The translations under genes and the position numbers were made by a program. 64,000 nucleotides of DNA. Origin: Patiria pectinifera. Lineage: Eukaryota; Echinodermata; Asteroidea; Valvatida; Asterinidae. Shown in pieces: positions 1 through 15,000 of the stretch. The stretch is taken from contig CM057146.1 in assembly GCA_029964075.1 (NCBI GenBank), forward strand, positions 8,823,501 to 8,887,500. The letters are read 5' to 3'. Below the pieces are notes generated by a model, which had not been told where the DNA came from, did not search any database, and was given only the letters and a program-made list of their open reading frames with translations. Each line of letters opens with the position of its first letter. The first letter of the stretch is position 1.

Positions 1-67
1 CATGAAACATCTCGTCGAGAAGAACAGGGTGGTGGTGACAGACGTCAGAACAAGGAAGAAGAAACAG
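1..67 (+). CDS. ZZEF1: ZZEF1-like exon a (partial, cut by window edge)
   Basis: It encodes a basic stretch ending RTRKKKQ in phase 0. The donor is GC rather than GT (CAG then GCAAGT), the consensus of rare GC-AG introns. The 5' boundary lies outside the window, so this exon rests only on frame continuity and the donor. Confidence 0.5.
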
Positions 68-3000
68 GCAAGTGGAGTTTTTATCTCTTTACTAAAGAAG
101 CTTTCAGGGAAAAGACAAGACTTGTTTATACATCATGGAAGTAGATCGAGACATTTCAATTGTGAAGTACTGTTCATGTGATGATTTCAGAATTTGTGTA
201 CTTAAGCACATTGTCGCGTCATTGCAACAAGGTCGTAACTCGATTCTGCAACAAAGTTGTATCTTGCGCGAATACGCTCCAGGCAACAAGGTCGTATCTC
301 GCGTATCGCGACGTCCATTGACTTTGTGTGTACATCCGGGTTATTTTAAGCGAGAAACAACCTTTTGACATTGAAAACTCATGTTTCACGTGAATGACGT
401 CACACGCCATTTAAGGAGATACGACCTTGTTGCATGGACACAACGACATGTACTTTGGGTACTGGACATCATCTGACAGCAGGGGCGCTGTTCAAAACAC
501 TAGACACTAGTTGCGCTGCTTGCTGAAAAAGATCATCAAATTGGCCGACCTAAAAAAACCCAGGGTGCATCGTTCATTATAAATGTTCACATCAGAAGAA
601 TTGTCTTCACAAAATGCAAGCAGATATTTAAGCATTGTGGACTGTTTACCGTACTCAGGTGAAGGATTACAAGCTGGTGATGGATGAGGAGTTGGGGCAG
701 AGTCTGAAACCAGACCAATTCTCGTTCTTCATCGCCATCACCAAAGATATCCTGACGAAGCTCAAAGAAGGTCAGTTTTTATATTTTATAAATAATCATA
801 ATGCAATGATAGATAAAAACTGTTTCTTAGATTCGAGAAAGAACTTTAAAAAAAAAATCATAAAATTTCAACATTTAAACAGGAAAAACCTTACAACTGA
901 ATACATGAATTGTGAGGAGTGCTGGCAAAATATGACGGAACTGGGCACAGGCTGTAGTGGAGAAAATGCAAAAACCAAATGGGGATGATTTTTGTTTGAT
1001 TTTCAGATTTATTGATATTTGTGATATTTGATATGTCTACTACACATATTTTCAATGATTAGTTAAAAAAATCGTGGAATAAAATTGTTTTTAAGGAAAA
1101 AACATGTGGCATCTTTCATTTTCACGACAACAAAACTCGAAACTTTGAAAGCATTTTTCTCAGAATTTAACTTTTTTGGCAAGTTGATAAATGCGAACTT
1201 TAAACAACCATAACTTGTCAACTGAACGTCCGATTGAAGTGCAACAAACAGTATTGTAAGGAGAAATTTATTATCTTTCCTAATACCCGCAAACCCTCAT
1301 TTCGACCTTTGTTCAGTTCTGCCATTTTGCCAGAATGCCTTACAATTGTGGAACAAAACTGGAAACTTTAAAAGCCTTTTTCTCAGTATTTAACTTCTTT
1401 GGCATGTCGATAAATGCGCACTTTAAGCAGCCATAACTTGTCAACAGAATATCCGATTGCAGTGCAACAAACAGTATTGTAAGAAGAATTTTATTCTCTT
1501 TTCTTATACCTGCAAACCTTCATCTCAACCTTTGCCCAGTTCTGCCATTTTGCCAGAACGCCTTACAATTGTAGAACTGAAAATCAAGATGGTTGATACT
1601 TATTTTCACCTATTGGCAAACAATGAACTCATTGGACTTGCATGTGGTCTTTAGGCTGCCATTTTGTTGGTCTGTACCATTGTCAACAGAAGAAGTGGAG
1701 TGAAGCAATTGCAGCAAAGTACCTTGCTCATGGACATGAATAACATATGAATAATAACGCTTCAAATAATTAATAACAAATCAAAGTAGTTATACCATGA
1801 ATTTTTTTTAATCAGGTGGGGAGCTCAGTGTGGAGACAGTGTGGGTGCTGTATCTGATCATGAAGGCCATTCTTACAAATATAAAGGTAACTAGTCTGTT
1901 TGTTTGTTGTTTGTTTGTTTCCTTGTTGGGTTGTTAGGGTTGTTTGTTTGTTTGTGAATCCGTCATAATGGTGGTCTTGCTGCTCTGTTTTTGTTTTGTT
2001 TTGTTTCCCCGGATAAACAGTTGTGAGGTGACATAGACGAATCCGGGCATGTCATCACTGTACACTCACGTGGCCCCCTTCAATGGAGAAACCATTGTGC
2101 ACGCTGTTGTACAAAGCAACTGCCCCATGATGGATTATCTGAACAATAGCTAGCACAATGCTTTCGCCATTGAAGGGGGCCTCCGCGATAGAATTGATAG
2201 CATGCCCAGATAGTCAGGCAGATTGGTGCAAATGTGATAAAATTGCTCATTTGATGATAAAAGCACGAAAGTTGGCACACAGTAAGAACATGCGCTAGAG
2301 AAACTTTTTACCTATAGGGCCATCACAGATTTTTACTTTCAAAAAATATACGTAGAATAACAGGCAATTTACAACATTTTCAAAATGGCTGCCACTGCTT
2401 GTTATTCTACCTATATTTTTTCAACGGACAAATCTGCGATGGCCCTTTAGCCAAATATCTCTCTCATGACATACTCTGACTGTGTGCCAAATTCGATGCT
2501 TTTATCAGCAATGACAACATAACAACATGACAACATTAACAACAGGGCCTCCAGGGAGAACAGTTCATTGACAACTGATGGGACTACCCTGGTGAAATAA
2601 CACGAAATAAATAAATAAATAAATAAACAACTGAACAATCCCATCACCTATCTGTGATACTAAGATTGGACTATGAGATATACTAGAACAACTCAAACAG
2701 CAACTTCCTTCTTATCTTGATCTCTGTTAAAACAATCCAGAGTTTATAAGTTTTTTTATAAAAAGAAAAATGCTATTATCATCCAAAATAGATATCCCAA
2801 GAGTTTATCATCAATGGTACATGCTGTTTTTCAGGGGGACAAAATGGATTACGTTTAGAAAATGTTCGATGCAACGCCCTCACAATTTTTTTTATCAGGG
2901 GAAGCACTGAGCGTCTATTCTGTCAGTCCGTAACTGTCTCTGTCTGTCTGTAACTGTCTCTGTCTGTCTGTGTGTCGGGCTGTCTGTTAGTCACGTTGAT

Positions 3001-6000
3001 AGCAGTAGTATTTGTGGTAATCTTTTTGTACGTTGTGGTTGTGTATTTCAGAACAGGGCAGGGGCTCAGTTTGTGAGATCGGTAAGTCATGATGCTGCAT
3101 CACCGATCTTTGTTTTGTTTGGAGACTTCTCTAGACGTGCAAATTTGAAAATCATGTTTAAAGGGAAAATACAACATTTGCAAACATCAAAAAACGAAAT
3201 GATCACATTACCACGAAATACCTTACTGAATTGTTAGGGACGGACAGTCTAAAGCATCCTTTAAAATCATGGCTCCTGGTGGGCTGACATTTTCAAGAAA
3301 AACTGTATTTTTCCAACGCTGGTCGGCCGACCAGCGCTGGAGGCAACTGGCTTTTTTTCAAAAACTGTTCTTAATTTTTCATATTTAGTTATTCTGACTT
3401 TTCTTTGCAATTGATCACACACCTGTGAAGGGGTACAAGCCTGCTAGACTGATTCTCTGACCTTGCAATTCCCCGAAGTGTATTAATTGCTCCGTTTCAT
3501 CTTAAGTGGGGTCAGGGAACCAGACTACAAGAACACGATAGCTTTTCTTGGTTTTTCCAGCATCTACAAGCCCAAAACATGAAACAAGTCAGTTTAACAA
3601 TATTTTACATAACATACTAATCCTCCAAATCCATTTATTTATGAAAATTGCAGCAAAATCAAATGTTGTACATTCCCTTTAACAAAAACTACTCATGCTT
3701 TGACTTGTTCATCTGCTTATGTAGTCGTGTAGACGTTGAAATGCAATAATAGTAACATGCATTTTGTGCTTGTGTTTGTCACAATGCTTAGTGTAAGTAA
3801 TGCATACATCAGACGCGTGTTCTTATGTCAAAAGCAGGGGAAACACTTATAAATTAAAGGTACAATTGAGATCAAACAGTTAAAACAAAATTCAAATTTG
3901 CATCTGTGAGCAAATCAGTGTTGTAGCAGTGGAAATCTGTTGTGATTTTACCTTGAAATATACAGGGAATATCCTGCAAAAACAGAGAAACAGAATATAT
4001 GTGAATGTTGTGACATTTGTAAACTTGAAACGTTAAATCTTAAATTGTTTTAACCTTTTACTCTAATTTGATTGTGGTCTTTTACAAAAATCATCTTAGA
4101 TACGGAATTTTATAGTGTGCCACCAAGAGTTTGCTGTGGAGAGTCCATTTTTCAAGTTTACGGTCGACAAAACATGGCCTGTTTGAATGAGAATCAGTAG
4201 ACAACTTGGGCTATTTTGTTATAGATTGGGGCATAGTGTTCTGCCACCTTACAAAAAACACCATTTTGATAAAAAGAAAAGAAAAGGGCACACATACACT
4301 CGAATCATACGCTCACGAAACTACTGCTCGAAAAAACTAACAATTTCAAATGTCCCGTGCTGCGAATTTGTCGACCATCTCCCACAATGCACTGGGAAAA
4401 ATGAACTCTCCGTGGCAAACTCTTGGTGGCGCACTGCATTGTGAATCGCCCGAATTGAAAAAAATGCCATTCGGATATTTTGTTGATGATGCAATGTTCG
4501 GTATGTATTTGGCACAGCCCTGCATCTGATGTAAATTCTTCTCATGTGATCTCAAATTGTTGTTGTCAGGCATGCCAATTTGGCAACAATCTTTTTTTTT
4601 TCTTTTTCTTTTTTTTTGGTTGAGAATTAGTGAGTGAGTGTGTATGCACTGCATGTGAGGGTTGCAAGAGCACTGCAAAGTCTTCAAATTGTTGTTACCA
4701 GCTTAGCCTATTGATCCGTAGAATAGTTCGTCGATGTTTAATTAATCTTTTGTGTTAGTATGTTAGTACCTTACTATGCTTTGTAGTCATCATAATACAC
4801 ACCATGTATAAGGGTCGTTCTATAAATTTAGGGTCCAAAGAGTGACGTTTTTCCTGTCTCTGTTACCTTGGTACTTTGTAAATTGAAATTCAAGAATCAT
4901 TAAGAATGACTTCAAATGATTTTTTACTTGTTGGGTAGGTAGTTTGCTATTTATTATTACTCTTTTAGGATGACTGCTTTGAAAAGTGCTTCAGAATTGT
5001 ACAATCATAGATGTTGAATGTAGCAGGGGCAGGAAAAAAAATGGACCTCAAATTAATAGAATGATCCATAACAGTCTGCTGTAGATATACAATAAGAACA
5101 TTTATCTTCAAGCAAACTTGAGTCCTTGATCCTGATTGGACAATCCATGGCAACAACAGTGCCATAAAATACCCAATGGCACGGTCCACATCACACTGTG
5201 CATATCACCCTATCCCAAGATGCACGTGCCGTTCCTATAATAGGTTGAACGCTGAAAAGTTCATGTACAGCATACCTGCTCCATCTTAACTGCGCGCCAA
5301 CTTTGCTTGAAGATAAGTTTGTTATCCCACTTGCGATTGTGGAACGAGGAAAATGTAGTGCGTCATGGTACACCGATGCACTACATTATTCCGTGTTCAC
5401 TTGTGCTTTTGGAATAACTAATAATACACGTATCTACATGGTCTTCTAGAGACAAAAATGCTTTCATGTTTTCATAGCGGGCCCTTTAGCATGTGCCCCA
5501 TGGGCCCTATCACAGCACATCCTTATGACGAGTCTTGGACGTCAGTACACAGCTTTTGATGAATGCTACAATTAACAAATAGGACTGTAGATCTGAAACT
5601 TATGTTTCTGATTAGATTGAACACCTCCATGCACTGCTTACACGAATCAGAAGGTTTTTTCATTGTACGATTGCTTTTCGGCATCTTTGATTAAACTTTA
5701 CTCTTTCCGTGGATTTCACAACATACAGCTAAATCATACCCACATAGTCTGACCATAGACTCCAAAGGTTGGATTATCGAGAACAGCCATTTAAAGTCTA
5801 CTGGCCAGTGTGTTGATGGTCAGGTTGACATATGACATAGGGGTCAACGTGATTGAAATATCTACGCATGCGTAAATGGGTACCAGCATTAGCTGGGGAG
5901 AAACCTGCGATGGACTGGTATCCCATCCAGGGGGAACAGAAATATTTTCAGTCATTTCATGCCTGATGGGCCATATAGACCATAATTATGTTCTAGCCAT

Positions 6001-9000
6001 TTGATTTTTCCCCATTCAAATCAATGTAACCAAAGCGAGGCTGGAAGAAAAAATAGTCTGGTTCCGTTTTACACAAAAAAGTTATTATTCAGTGCTGTTA
6101 TTGGATACAGGGAACATTACTGAAATAGTGGCAGCATGATAAAGGTCTGTTGGCTCATGACAGACTTCACTTCCTTACTATACCAGTTAGTGCCTGAGCT
6201 CTACTCTCATTCACAGTACGTCATCCGATTAAGCGTTCAGACTTCAAGACATAATCTTTTTATTTTGCCCAAATGCTAAATCAGTCTTTTTCTGTTGACC
6301 AATTTCAGGGGAGCGGCGGTTCTGATGGTAGACTGGAGCTTCTCAACAGCGAGCTAATTCCACTGCTTGTGCACCTGGCGAGTCAGGCAACCAAACTCAG
6401 CCGACAGTGGATCTTGAGGGATTTAGAGGTAAACCTTCATGGATGAAAATATTCTTTCTTTGAGAAAAAAAAAAAAAAAATGTTTTTGGATGGCAAAATT
6501 TGATTTTGAAATTTGAATTTACAAAATCTTTGCCTGTTCATAAAGGTTGTCCCACTTATCTTCATTTTGGGCCACTCAAACCCTAAAATATAATTTGGTA
6601 CCCCGATGTGCTTGCCTGAGCACAAACTTGTTTAACATCAGCATTCCATCAGCAACTTTTATACACATAATAATCTCCAGCGCCTTGAGTACCTAATTGT
6701 TGGTAGATACGTGCACTATATAAGACTCCGGTATTTTTATTATATTATTATTATTACAAAGTATGCTGAAGTTTTTGCACATGGTGTAAATGTTGGATGA
6801 GTAATCCTTTTTAGATAAGGTTGTACCAACTGTGGAGTGCCGTGGCCTCGTGGTCTGGAACATTGAACTCATAGTCTGCAGGTAATTCTGCAGGTTGTGG
6901 GTTCAAGTCCAGCCTGTGGCTATGGTGCGTGTGCCCTTGGGCAAGGCACTTTGTCACTCATCGCTTCTCTTGTCTCCACCCAGGAGTTAATGGGTACCTG
7001 TGAGGGCAGAGGTGGTTATTGTGATTGATTCTAGCTTCCTTGCGCCTAACAGGCAGCATCGAGCTGTATGCTCCCCAGGGAGTTGAGATTGTCTTTTGAA
7101 TGTTTCATTGGCCCAATGAGCAGGGGTAATAATGATGTTAGCGCCTTGAGCACCAATAATGGTGGATACATATGCGTTATAAATACACATTATTTATTAC
7201 GACTACATTTGAATTCATAGATACTATCCATTCGCCTCTACACCTATGGCAAGTCCGGCTCCACGACTGTCTCTCTCAGCGGGCCCGATCTCACCGCTGT
7301 GGTCATCGACGGTGACAAGCCAACGACCCCAGGTGACGCTGACGCAGATGACAAGGACAACAGTGACGATGACATGGACAGCGATGACAGTGACGAGTCC
7401 TACTCCACCTTTCGCTCCTCGTCGACTCTCTCGGACTCTGGGGGGTCTGGTTACATGACGCCGGACGACATACCGTCCACGTCCCACTCGCCGAGGAGAA
7501 TCTCGGAATCTTCCATTTCATCCCAGGGGGGTTTGGATCCCATGGAGGGACTGGATGATAAAACCAAAACCTTCATGAGTGTGAGTAGACAGATGTTTGA
7601 TTTTTTGTTTTGTTTGTTTGTTTGTTTTTTCATTTACCGATGTAGTGACCAGAAAGCCAAAAATTAGGTGCTAGATTGAAAGCATTTTCAAACCTCGAAT
7701 CATGAAAAGTTGAAGGCTTTTAAAATATAGTCATTCTGCTCGGCTTTAAACGTGGTACCAATTTATGTATATATTGTTTTTTATGAAATGTGAATGTTTG
7801 AAAAGGGTCACAAAATTTGCTTCTTTTGTAAAGGAATGCTAAGGCATCCTGAATGCAAAAAAATTGAGTCACTAAAGATTAAATATATAATCTTATTCTG
7901 TATGATTCCCGTATGGGAACAGATTTGCAATAGGATTTCTGTGCAAGATGCAGTTCAAATCAAATGCTCGTACAGGTATAAAGGTCAGCCAGTAGCTCAA
8001 AATTACATCATTTTGTTTATTGCAAAAAGTAGAAAAAAAGTGAATTTGACACATCCACTTTCTGTTTTCTTTTTAACAGTTTACCAATGATGCCTTTCAG
8101 ACTCCACTTCCAATATTGAGAGCAATCTATGAAAAGTCTGGCCACAGCCTCGAGGCAATGGAGATTAAGATACAGGAATGGTAGGTCCAGGAAAACGTCA
8201 GTCTGGCTCACAGATTGGCCCACTGTTGACAAATTGTTTTTCTCCCGGTATTTTGCACGTGTTAAAACTTTTTTTCTTAAATGGCCATCTCAATATTTTT
8301 TTTTAAATGGCCTGGGCTTTGTATGGTTGCAGTATTGGTTTTGGTTTATAAAATCAGACATTTATTTCTGAGAAGACTGCCTATTTATCTTTATGACAAA
8401 TGTACGCTTGGTTGAAACATAGAGAGGACAGTTTTCGAACTGCTCTTTCTCCATGGTCTCCGTGTGCAAGTACCCCCTCAACGGTAAGAAAGGGAGAGTT
8501 GGGGGAGACCACTGGGAGAGACATTCAAACACATCGCCGACGACACCTGACGCTCACGCGAAGACGTTAGGCATTGTGCACATTCTGAATCAAATTAGTT
8601 GTGTGCACTTTGCTCTATACGTGCGCAATCCACGGGGCTCTCAAAAGTGGTGAAAAGCACCTTCTCGTGTTTGTGCTCGGTCCCCATAGAGATCGTTGCA
8701 TGGTGTATTAAACCACAAGCCATACTGATACTGCGACTGGTTTGTGCAGTGATGATGTTCAATTTCTATAGCTTTTTTCCTTCAGTGGACATCCTTCAAT
8801 CACCCCAATTTGTTCTGCTGCACAGTTTTTAGTGGTGGAAAAGGTTTGAAAAAACTGCCAGCTGGCCGTTGCAGGCCATGCCCCCCCCCCCAGTGGAAAA
8901 AGTGGGGGAGCCAATGCCCCCCCCCCCCGATTCTGCCGGCACTGACAGTTTTTAAAGATTCTTTGATGAATGTACTTCAAATTGGTGGCATTTCATTTTC

Positions 9001-12000
9001 CTTTTTATCCAGGTACCGAAAAACTCTTTCGCTTATTGTTAAAAATGGGGCACAAGTTCTTCTTTGTTTTTCATTGGCAATTCTGTGCTTGATGCCATAG
9101 TTTAAACGTTTTATTTTGCTCTTTTGTTGCCCTTTAAGATTAACCCTAAGTACCCCCTACTGTCTTTTACGAAGTACTGGACCAAGTCCGCCAAGATCCA
9201 TCAATCACACTGCTTCCAATGCATGCTTTGCTTTAGGCCTCCAGGCCCAAGTCCATCATACTCCATCAATATTTAGTCAAACCAGGCCTGCAGGACCAAG
9301 TCCCCCAAAATCCACCAAAATGGGGGGATGGATTTTGATGGAGTTGGGGAGGTTAGGGTTAAGTTAATGCACCTTCTTTTGATCAGCCAGTCACACAAAG
9401 GCACTGTTTGATATAACATTTTGGATTAATATTATTAATTTGTTTGGGTCCCCCTTCCTTTCCTCCACTGCCCAGGTTTCTGGATGAGGATGCGCCGGGC
9501 GTGAGCAGCGAAGTCAAGGAGTTGGCCAAGCGATGGGAGCCCAGAAACACCGCCGACAAACCCTCACGTTTGGATCTGAAATCGGTAGACTCTGGAGTGG
9601 TCTCCTTCAGCGCTTCAAGCTCACTGCCAAAGTATGTCCCTAAAATGCTTTCTAAAAGTTCCAACGGACCCTTCAAAAATGATTTATCAGCTCTTTACAA
9701 ATGAGGGATTGTGTTCAAGTGTGACATTGGTTTTTGGATTCAAGTTCTGTGCTAGAAACCTCAAATTTTAGGTCAGAACTAAGCCTGGGAAATAATGTGT
9801 TCTGTCCCTGAGCAAGATAGTTTACTGCAATTTTTTACTCTTTCGGGAGTAAATACCAGTAGTCTTACCCGGTTCTTTTCAGAACCACGCTTCTTCCAAG
9901 AAGAGATTACCTTCCACATGGTGTTACCCGCAATCTTTCTACTTTATCTCATCCGCCATGCAAAGCTTCAAGTCATATATAGTCTGGTATGGCAGATAAT
10001 CCCCCGCATTTTTCATTTCTCTTTAAGAATGTTGGATAGTCATTGAACCATTTTTGCACATCCAAAAAAGTCATAGACTACTGTGCCATTTGTCAGCACA
10101 GACCACTTTGGTTGGCCTTCAATCCTCTTTGGATGGTCTTTATCTCTCATCAGGCCGGCCGTCACTCCTAATGAAGCTGAACCGGAGCCTTGCATGGACG
10201 GCTCCTTGAAACTCATCGCAAGTTCTGAGAAGTCACTGCGAGAGGTAAGAATAAGACACTGCGGAAGTATCTACTCTGCCCCCGGTTCAAACCAGAAAAA
10301 GACATTGTGAAATTTGTGGAATCTCGTACAATTACTTTAACTCACGACAAAAATTAAGGCTTTAACCCTAACCCACCTCACTCCTCCAAAATCCTCCTGG
10401 CGGTTTTGGAGGATTCTAGAGGATTGAGGATGAATGGTGATTGAATCAAATGAGGATTCTGGAGGATTGAGGATGAATGGTGATTGAAGCACATGAGGAT
10501 TTTGGAGGATTGAGGATGAATGGTGATTGAAGCACAAGAGGATTTTGGAGGATTGAGGATGAATGCATTTTGAGGCAGGACTGTCTGATGATTTTTGAAG
10601 GATTTGGCGTTGGTTATCCTTCATTTAAACACGAGTGCCAAATTTTGGGTTGAGGAGGATTTTGGAGGATTGACGATGAATGCATTTTGAGGCAGGACTG
10701 TCTGACAATTTTGAAAAATTTAGGCGGAGTTGCAAAATTTTGGAGGATTTTGGAGGATTGAGGATGGTTTTAAGGAAAAAGGGCCTAGGGGGTTAGGGTT
10801 AAATTAATACCGTCTCTTTAGAAAGCCAAGTTCAGGTCAAGACATCACGTGGCACGGCTTAAAAGATCAGTCTGTTGGATGAGGCAAACGTCGTTTTGCT
10901 TGTTGTAAAAAAAACAACCTAAGAAAAAGAGATGGCTCATTATTATGAATACAGGTTAATACAGGAAACTGGCAACCGTTTTAAACAAGGGGTGCGCATT
11001 TACAGGTAGTACGGGAACAGGGTCACCAATTGGGGAAAAAAGGGGGTACCCGGTCACCCGTGACAGAAATCCAACCCCAAAATTCAAATCTCGGAAGTTG
11101 CTTTTCAGATTCTTCATAAAGGTCCGCAAGTGTGTACAGTGAGCTTATATAGCTTTACGGTGTAAAGTGCAACTTTGGGGAGTGTCATTAACATGAAATA
11201 TGTTTAGTTTTTCCATGTAGCGTGGTTTCCATTTTGAAAATTCCCCACAAATGATATTCAAAACTGTTCTTTGTCATTGTCTGAGAAGTTACAAAGTAAT
11301 TTGTAAAATTGGTTACGGGTACTCGATCCCATAATCTGGAACCGGTTCCTGACATCAGTGGTCGGGACTTGTGAACCCGGTTCCGAGGCACAGCCCTACT
11401 TTAAACTGAGGTCTGGCAACCTGTTCAGCACATTGGATATATTTCTGAAGAAGTTCAAACACTTAAAAAGCTGCTCTTATTTCTCTTGGACAGTTTTACC
11501 ATAAGCAGCAGAGATCCAAGAGTGCCGCTTTGCTGAAGAAAGAGCTGAACTCTCTTGACAAGAGCCCTTCCAGGGAGCATCTACACAAAGTGAGTAATAA
11601 CTACATCGGACTAGACGGTAGTCTTGGAAGTCAGGCTTTGGATTTTAAAAAAAATGGACAATCTTTTGGCATCGAGTTGGAAAGGAAAACTGATAGAGCC
11701 CATGCAATGTAATTTTTTTTAATGCAATCCTTGAAAATGCACCTTTGTGTCCCATTTAACCTTATTTTCAATTTTCGTTTTGCCATTTTCAAAGGTATTT
11801 TGGTGCCTTTGTGGTTTTTTATGCTAATGTAATTTCCATATTCATGAGCAAAACTGTGATGTCATTTCAGGCAGAAACTTCAATGTTACAGCTATTTCAG
11901 CACCAAAAGTTGCCAGAATTTTGGATATTTATTTCTTTAGTGATTTGTTGTGTCGGTACACGGCAGTAAGCCAATGAGCAAACTTTTCTAACCAATGCTT

Positions 12001-15000
12001 TCAATGAGCGAATTTTTGGGTTCACAATTTGAATGCAAACTCCTAAAGTGTCTTCCTGAAGTGACATCACAGCAACAGCGCTTTCAGTTGTCCGGAAAAG
12101 CATGAGAAATTTTAACTGTTCAAAGAAGTGCACTTTCCAATGAAATTAAACCAAAACAAGGGATGTCAAGTAGTTTTCATACATTTAAGAGGAGAACAAA
12201 GTTGCACAAAATGTGTTCCTCAGAAAAATTCATCTGAGGACCCTTTAATCAGGAGCCAATATCCAAGGAGCTGAAATGCTTATAAGCAAAGAAAGTGTTT
12301 GCTAAGCAGAAACAGGCTAATAGTCTATTCTTATGCAATCTATATTGCTTATGACTTGTTTTCTGAAGTGAGCTTATGCTAGGTTCACACATTCCCGATT
12401 TTTAAGCCGAATCGTCGCGAATAGCAATTCTTGAGTAAATCGAGTTGGTTCTTGGCTGCCTTGGAATGATTCTGTTAGTTCGGTGAAAGATCGGGAAAGA
12501 TCGGGAAGCACACCGACAATTGTGGACATGTTCAAAATTGTCGGGATGATTCGGGAACCATTTTTTCAATTCTTGGTTTATTCTTGTTGTGATTCAGGAA
12601 CCACTTTTTTTCAATTCTTGGTTTATTCTTGTTGTATTCATAACTAATTCTGGATATTCTTACAGCATTCTGGATATTCTTACAGCATTCTTACAAGTTT
12701 CGTAGAATTATTTTTGGCGTTAACAGTCAAGAATCATGCTGAATCATTACGAATGTATCAAGAATTTTTCGAATACTATAAGAATAACTTACAAATACAA
12801 ATAAATCGTCATCATTCTGGGTCATTCTGGATGATTCTTGAGTTATTTGTATGTTATTCTTGACAAAATCACTACAAAATCTGCGCTTAATTAATTCGCA
12901 TGTACATGTACTGAACAATACTTCCTACATAGCATGTCCTTGAAATTTTGGCTCATACGAGATTTGGTTACATATTTCAAAACATGACCAGGTACATGAA
13001 GGGTTCAAACCTGGTACCATCAAGATAGCAGCCCAGCAACGAATCACTGCAACAAGCATTTTGTATATTCATCAATTTTTATTTTTCATTTTGATTAAAC
13101 AGGTCAACTATGCAATCTCCATCATGTATGCGCGTCACCTGCTAGCAGCGCTGCTTGCTGATTGGCCGTCAGGCCGCGTCATCAATACCTCCACCTTGGG
13201 CTGTACCGAGCCCGCTCAGATCGTCAGCATGCTGGATCTGCTCCAACGAGGAGAGGAGAAGGAAGTCCTGAGTAAGGTGGGTTGGACAAAAGGGCTCCTG
13301 GCACTTTTCATATGGGGGAGGGGTGAAGTGAAGACTTTTATGTCTAAAATGCAATACAGGGTGAGGAATAAAAAACAAAACCCAAATGTCGGGACCATTT
13401 TTTTTGGCCCCCCCAAAAAAGTCTCCGGTTTCTGGTATGGAGCTTGCCCAAAAAGTGGTGCGGCGACGCGGCTTTTTTTTTTTTACCTGATTTTTTGCTT
13501 CAAATGTCGGCTGATGACTGCAAATGGTGCCCGACTAAACTTAGTGCAAATATATGGGAGTCCAGAGAGGCCACATAAAGCTTATTCTCGACCATAACCC
13601 AATCTAAAAACACGTTAAAATTGTGCAGCAGCAGGATTCCAGTCAAACCAGTGAGTTTGGCGGTTTTGAGACATCATCTTTCATTGAAAATTTTTTTTTT
13701 TCATTTTGCTGACGCGCATGGCTACGGCGACGCGCGCGCATACCAGAAACCGGAGACTTTTTTTTTTGGCCTTAGTGAAGTTCTACATGTAACACTTAAT
13801 CTAGGATATGAAATCCCAATTCATAAGCTTTCTTTTAGTATAGGAATGATTCACATCACTCATGTAATTTTTAAGTTACAGAATTTTAAACACAACCACT
13901 GTTTTAAAGTTTTGTCCACGGATCACAAAAAGGTAAGTGTTCTTTCAGCAAAACGAAAACATATCACATAGGGATGTGTGTGAATTGTTTTCGTTTTGCT
14001 GAAAGAACGCACACCCCGTTTTTGTGATCCATGGAAACAGTCGTTGTGTTTAAAATTCCGTAACTTGAAAAGTACATGAGTGATTTGAATGATTCTTATA
14101 CTAAAGGAAAGCTTAAAGATATAGTCCATCATTAGTAATTTGTGCATTTTGTTCGTTTGAAGCAACAAAAGTGTTCAAAATCTAATGAAGGATACTGAAC
14201 AACTAACCTGATGACGTTTCAGCTCAGCTTCAGCTGTATATTCCGAGAAAAACAACATTCTAGGATCTCAATTTCAAATCAAAAGTTGCTAAATCATGTT
14301 TTGAATTGCAGCTATACGCGATGTCGCGCACTGATCCGACGAATTATAGCAACCGCGAGCGCCTGTGCGTCGTGCCAATGCTTGCGCGCGCCGCGCCGAA
14401 TAACAAAACGAACTACTAATTTAAATTTTCCTACGGTGCGTCTTAAGAAGCACCGTTGGAAAGGCCTTCTTTCGTTGATTACTTCAAAATGATAGCTTGT
14501 TAGAAAGATTAATTTCACAGGGAGTTTAGTCCACTTACTATCTTTCAACCAAGTATGTTTTTCAACAATAATTACGCCAGTTACTTTTCGGATGGCTGCA
14601 AATGATGGACTCTGGCTTTAATGACTGAGCTTTCATGTCCTAGATTTTGAAAGTGCTATAAGCAAAATGTCATTCACAAATTGGTCCTGCAATTTGGGTT
14701 GTGTTTTTTTTACTCACCCTGTACATCAACTTTCCGACTGTAGTTTCAAATTGTTTTAATGCATTTCTACTCTCCATTTCTGCAGGTTGTGTCCAACATA
14801 GTCACCCACTGTGAGCCTGAACTCTTAGCGCCTCTCACCGTAGCTGCCTGTACATTCATGGAGGAGGCTAGCATGGCACCAGTCATCAGGGAGTCACTTC
14901 ACAAATACAAGAACAATACAAATGACGAGGTGGGTAGTGGGAACCAGACCAATAGTAGCTAAGGATCAACTGTAAATGTTAAAAGAACTGGGGGGGGTTG

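Larger units (their letters stand above)
13357..14721. mobile_element. Mariner-like MITE (CAGGGTGAG), copy 1, with two elements nested in it
   Basis: Left end CAGGGTGAGGA after TA; right end TACTCACCCTG before TA. Intact relatives at 24060-24432 and 41478-41832 show that two segments here are insertions: 13406-13771 and 14113-14621. Confidence 0.85.

Noticed and set aside
7303-7521. Minus-strand and alternative-frame ORFs over the acidic exon
   Set aside because: Shadows of the coding strand; the + strand frame has splice sites in phase with its neighbours.
9140-9362. Interstitial telomeric sequence
   Set aside because: Only one to two TAACCC units are present, placed at inverted element ends next to TTAA; terminal repeats explain them better.
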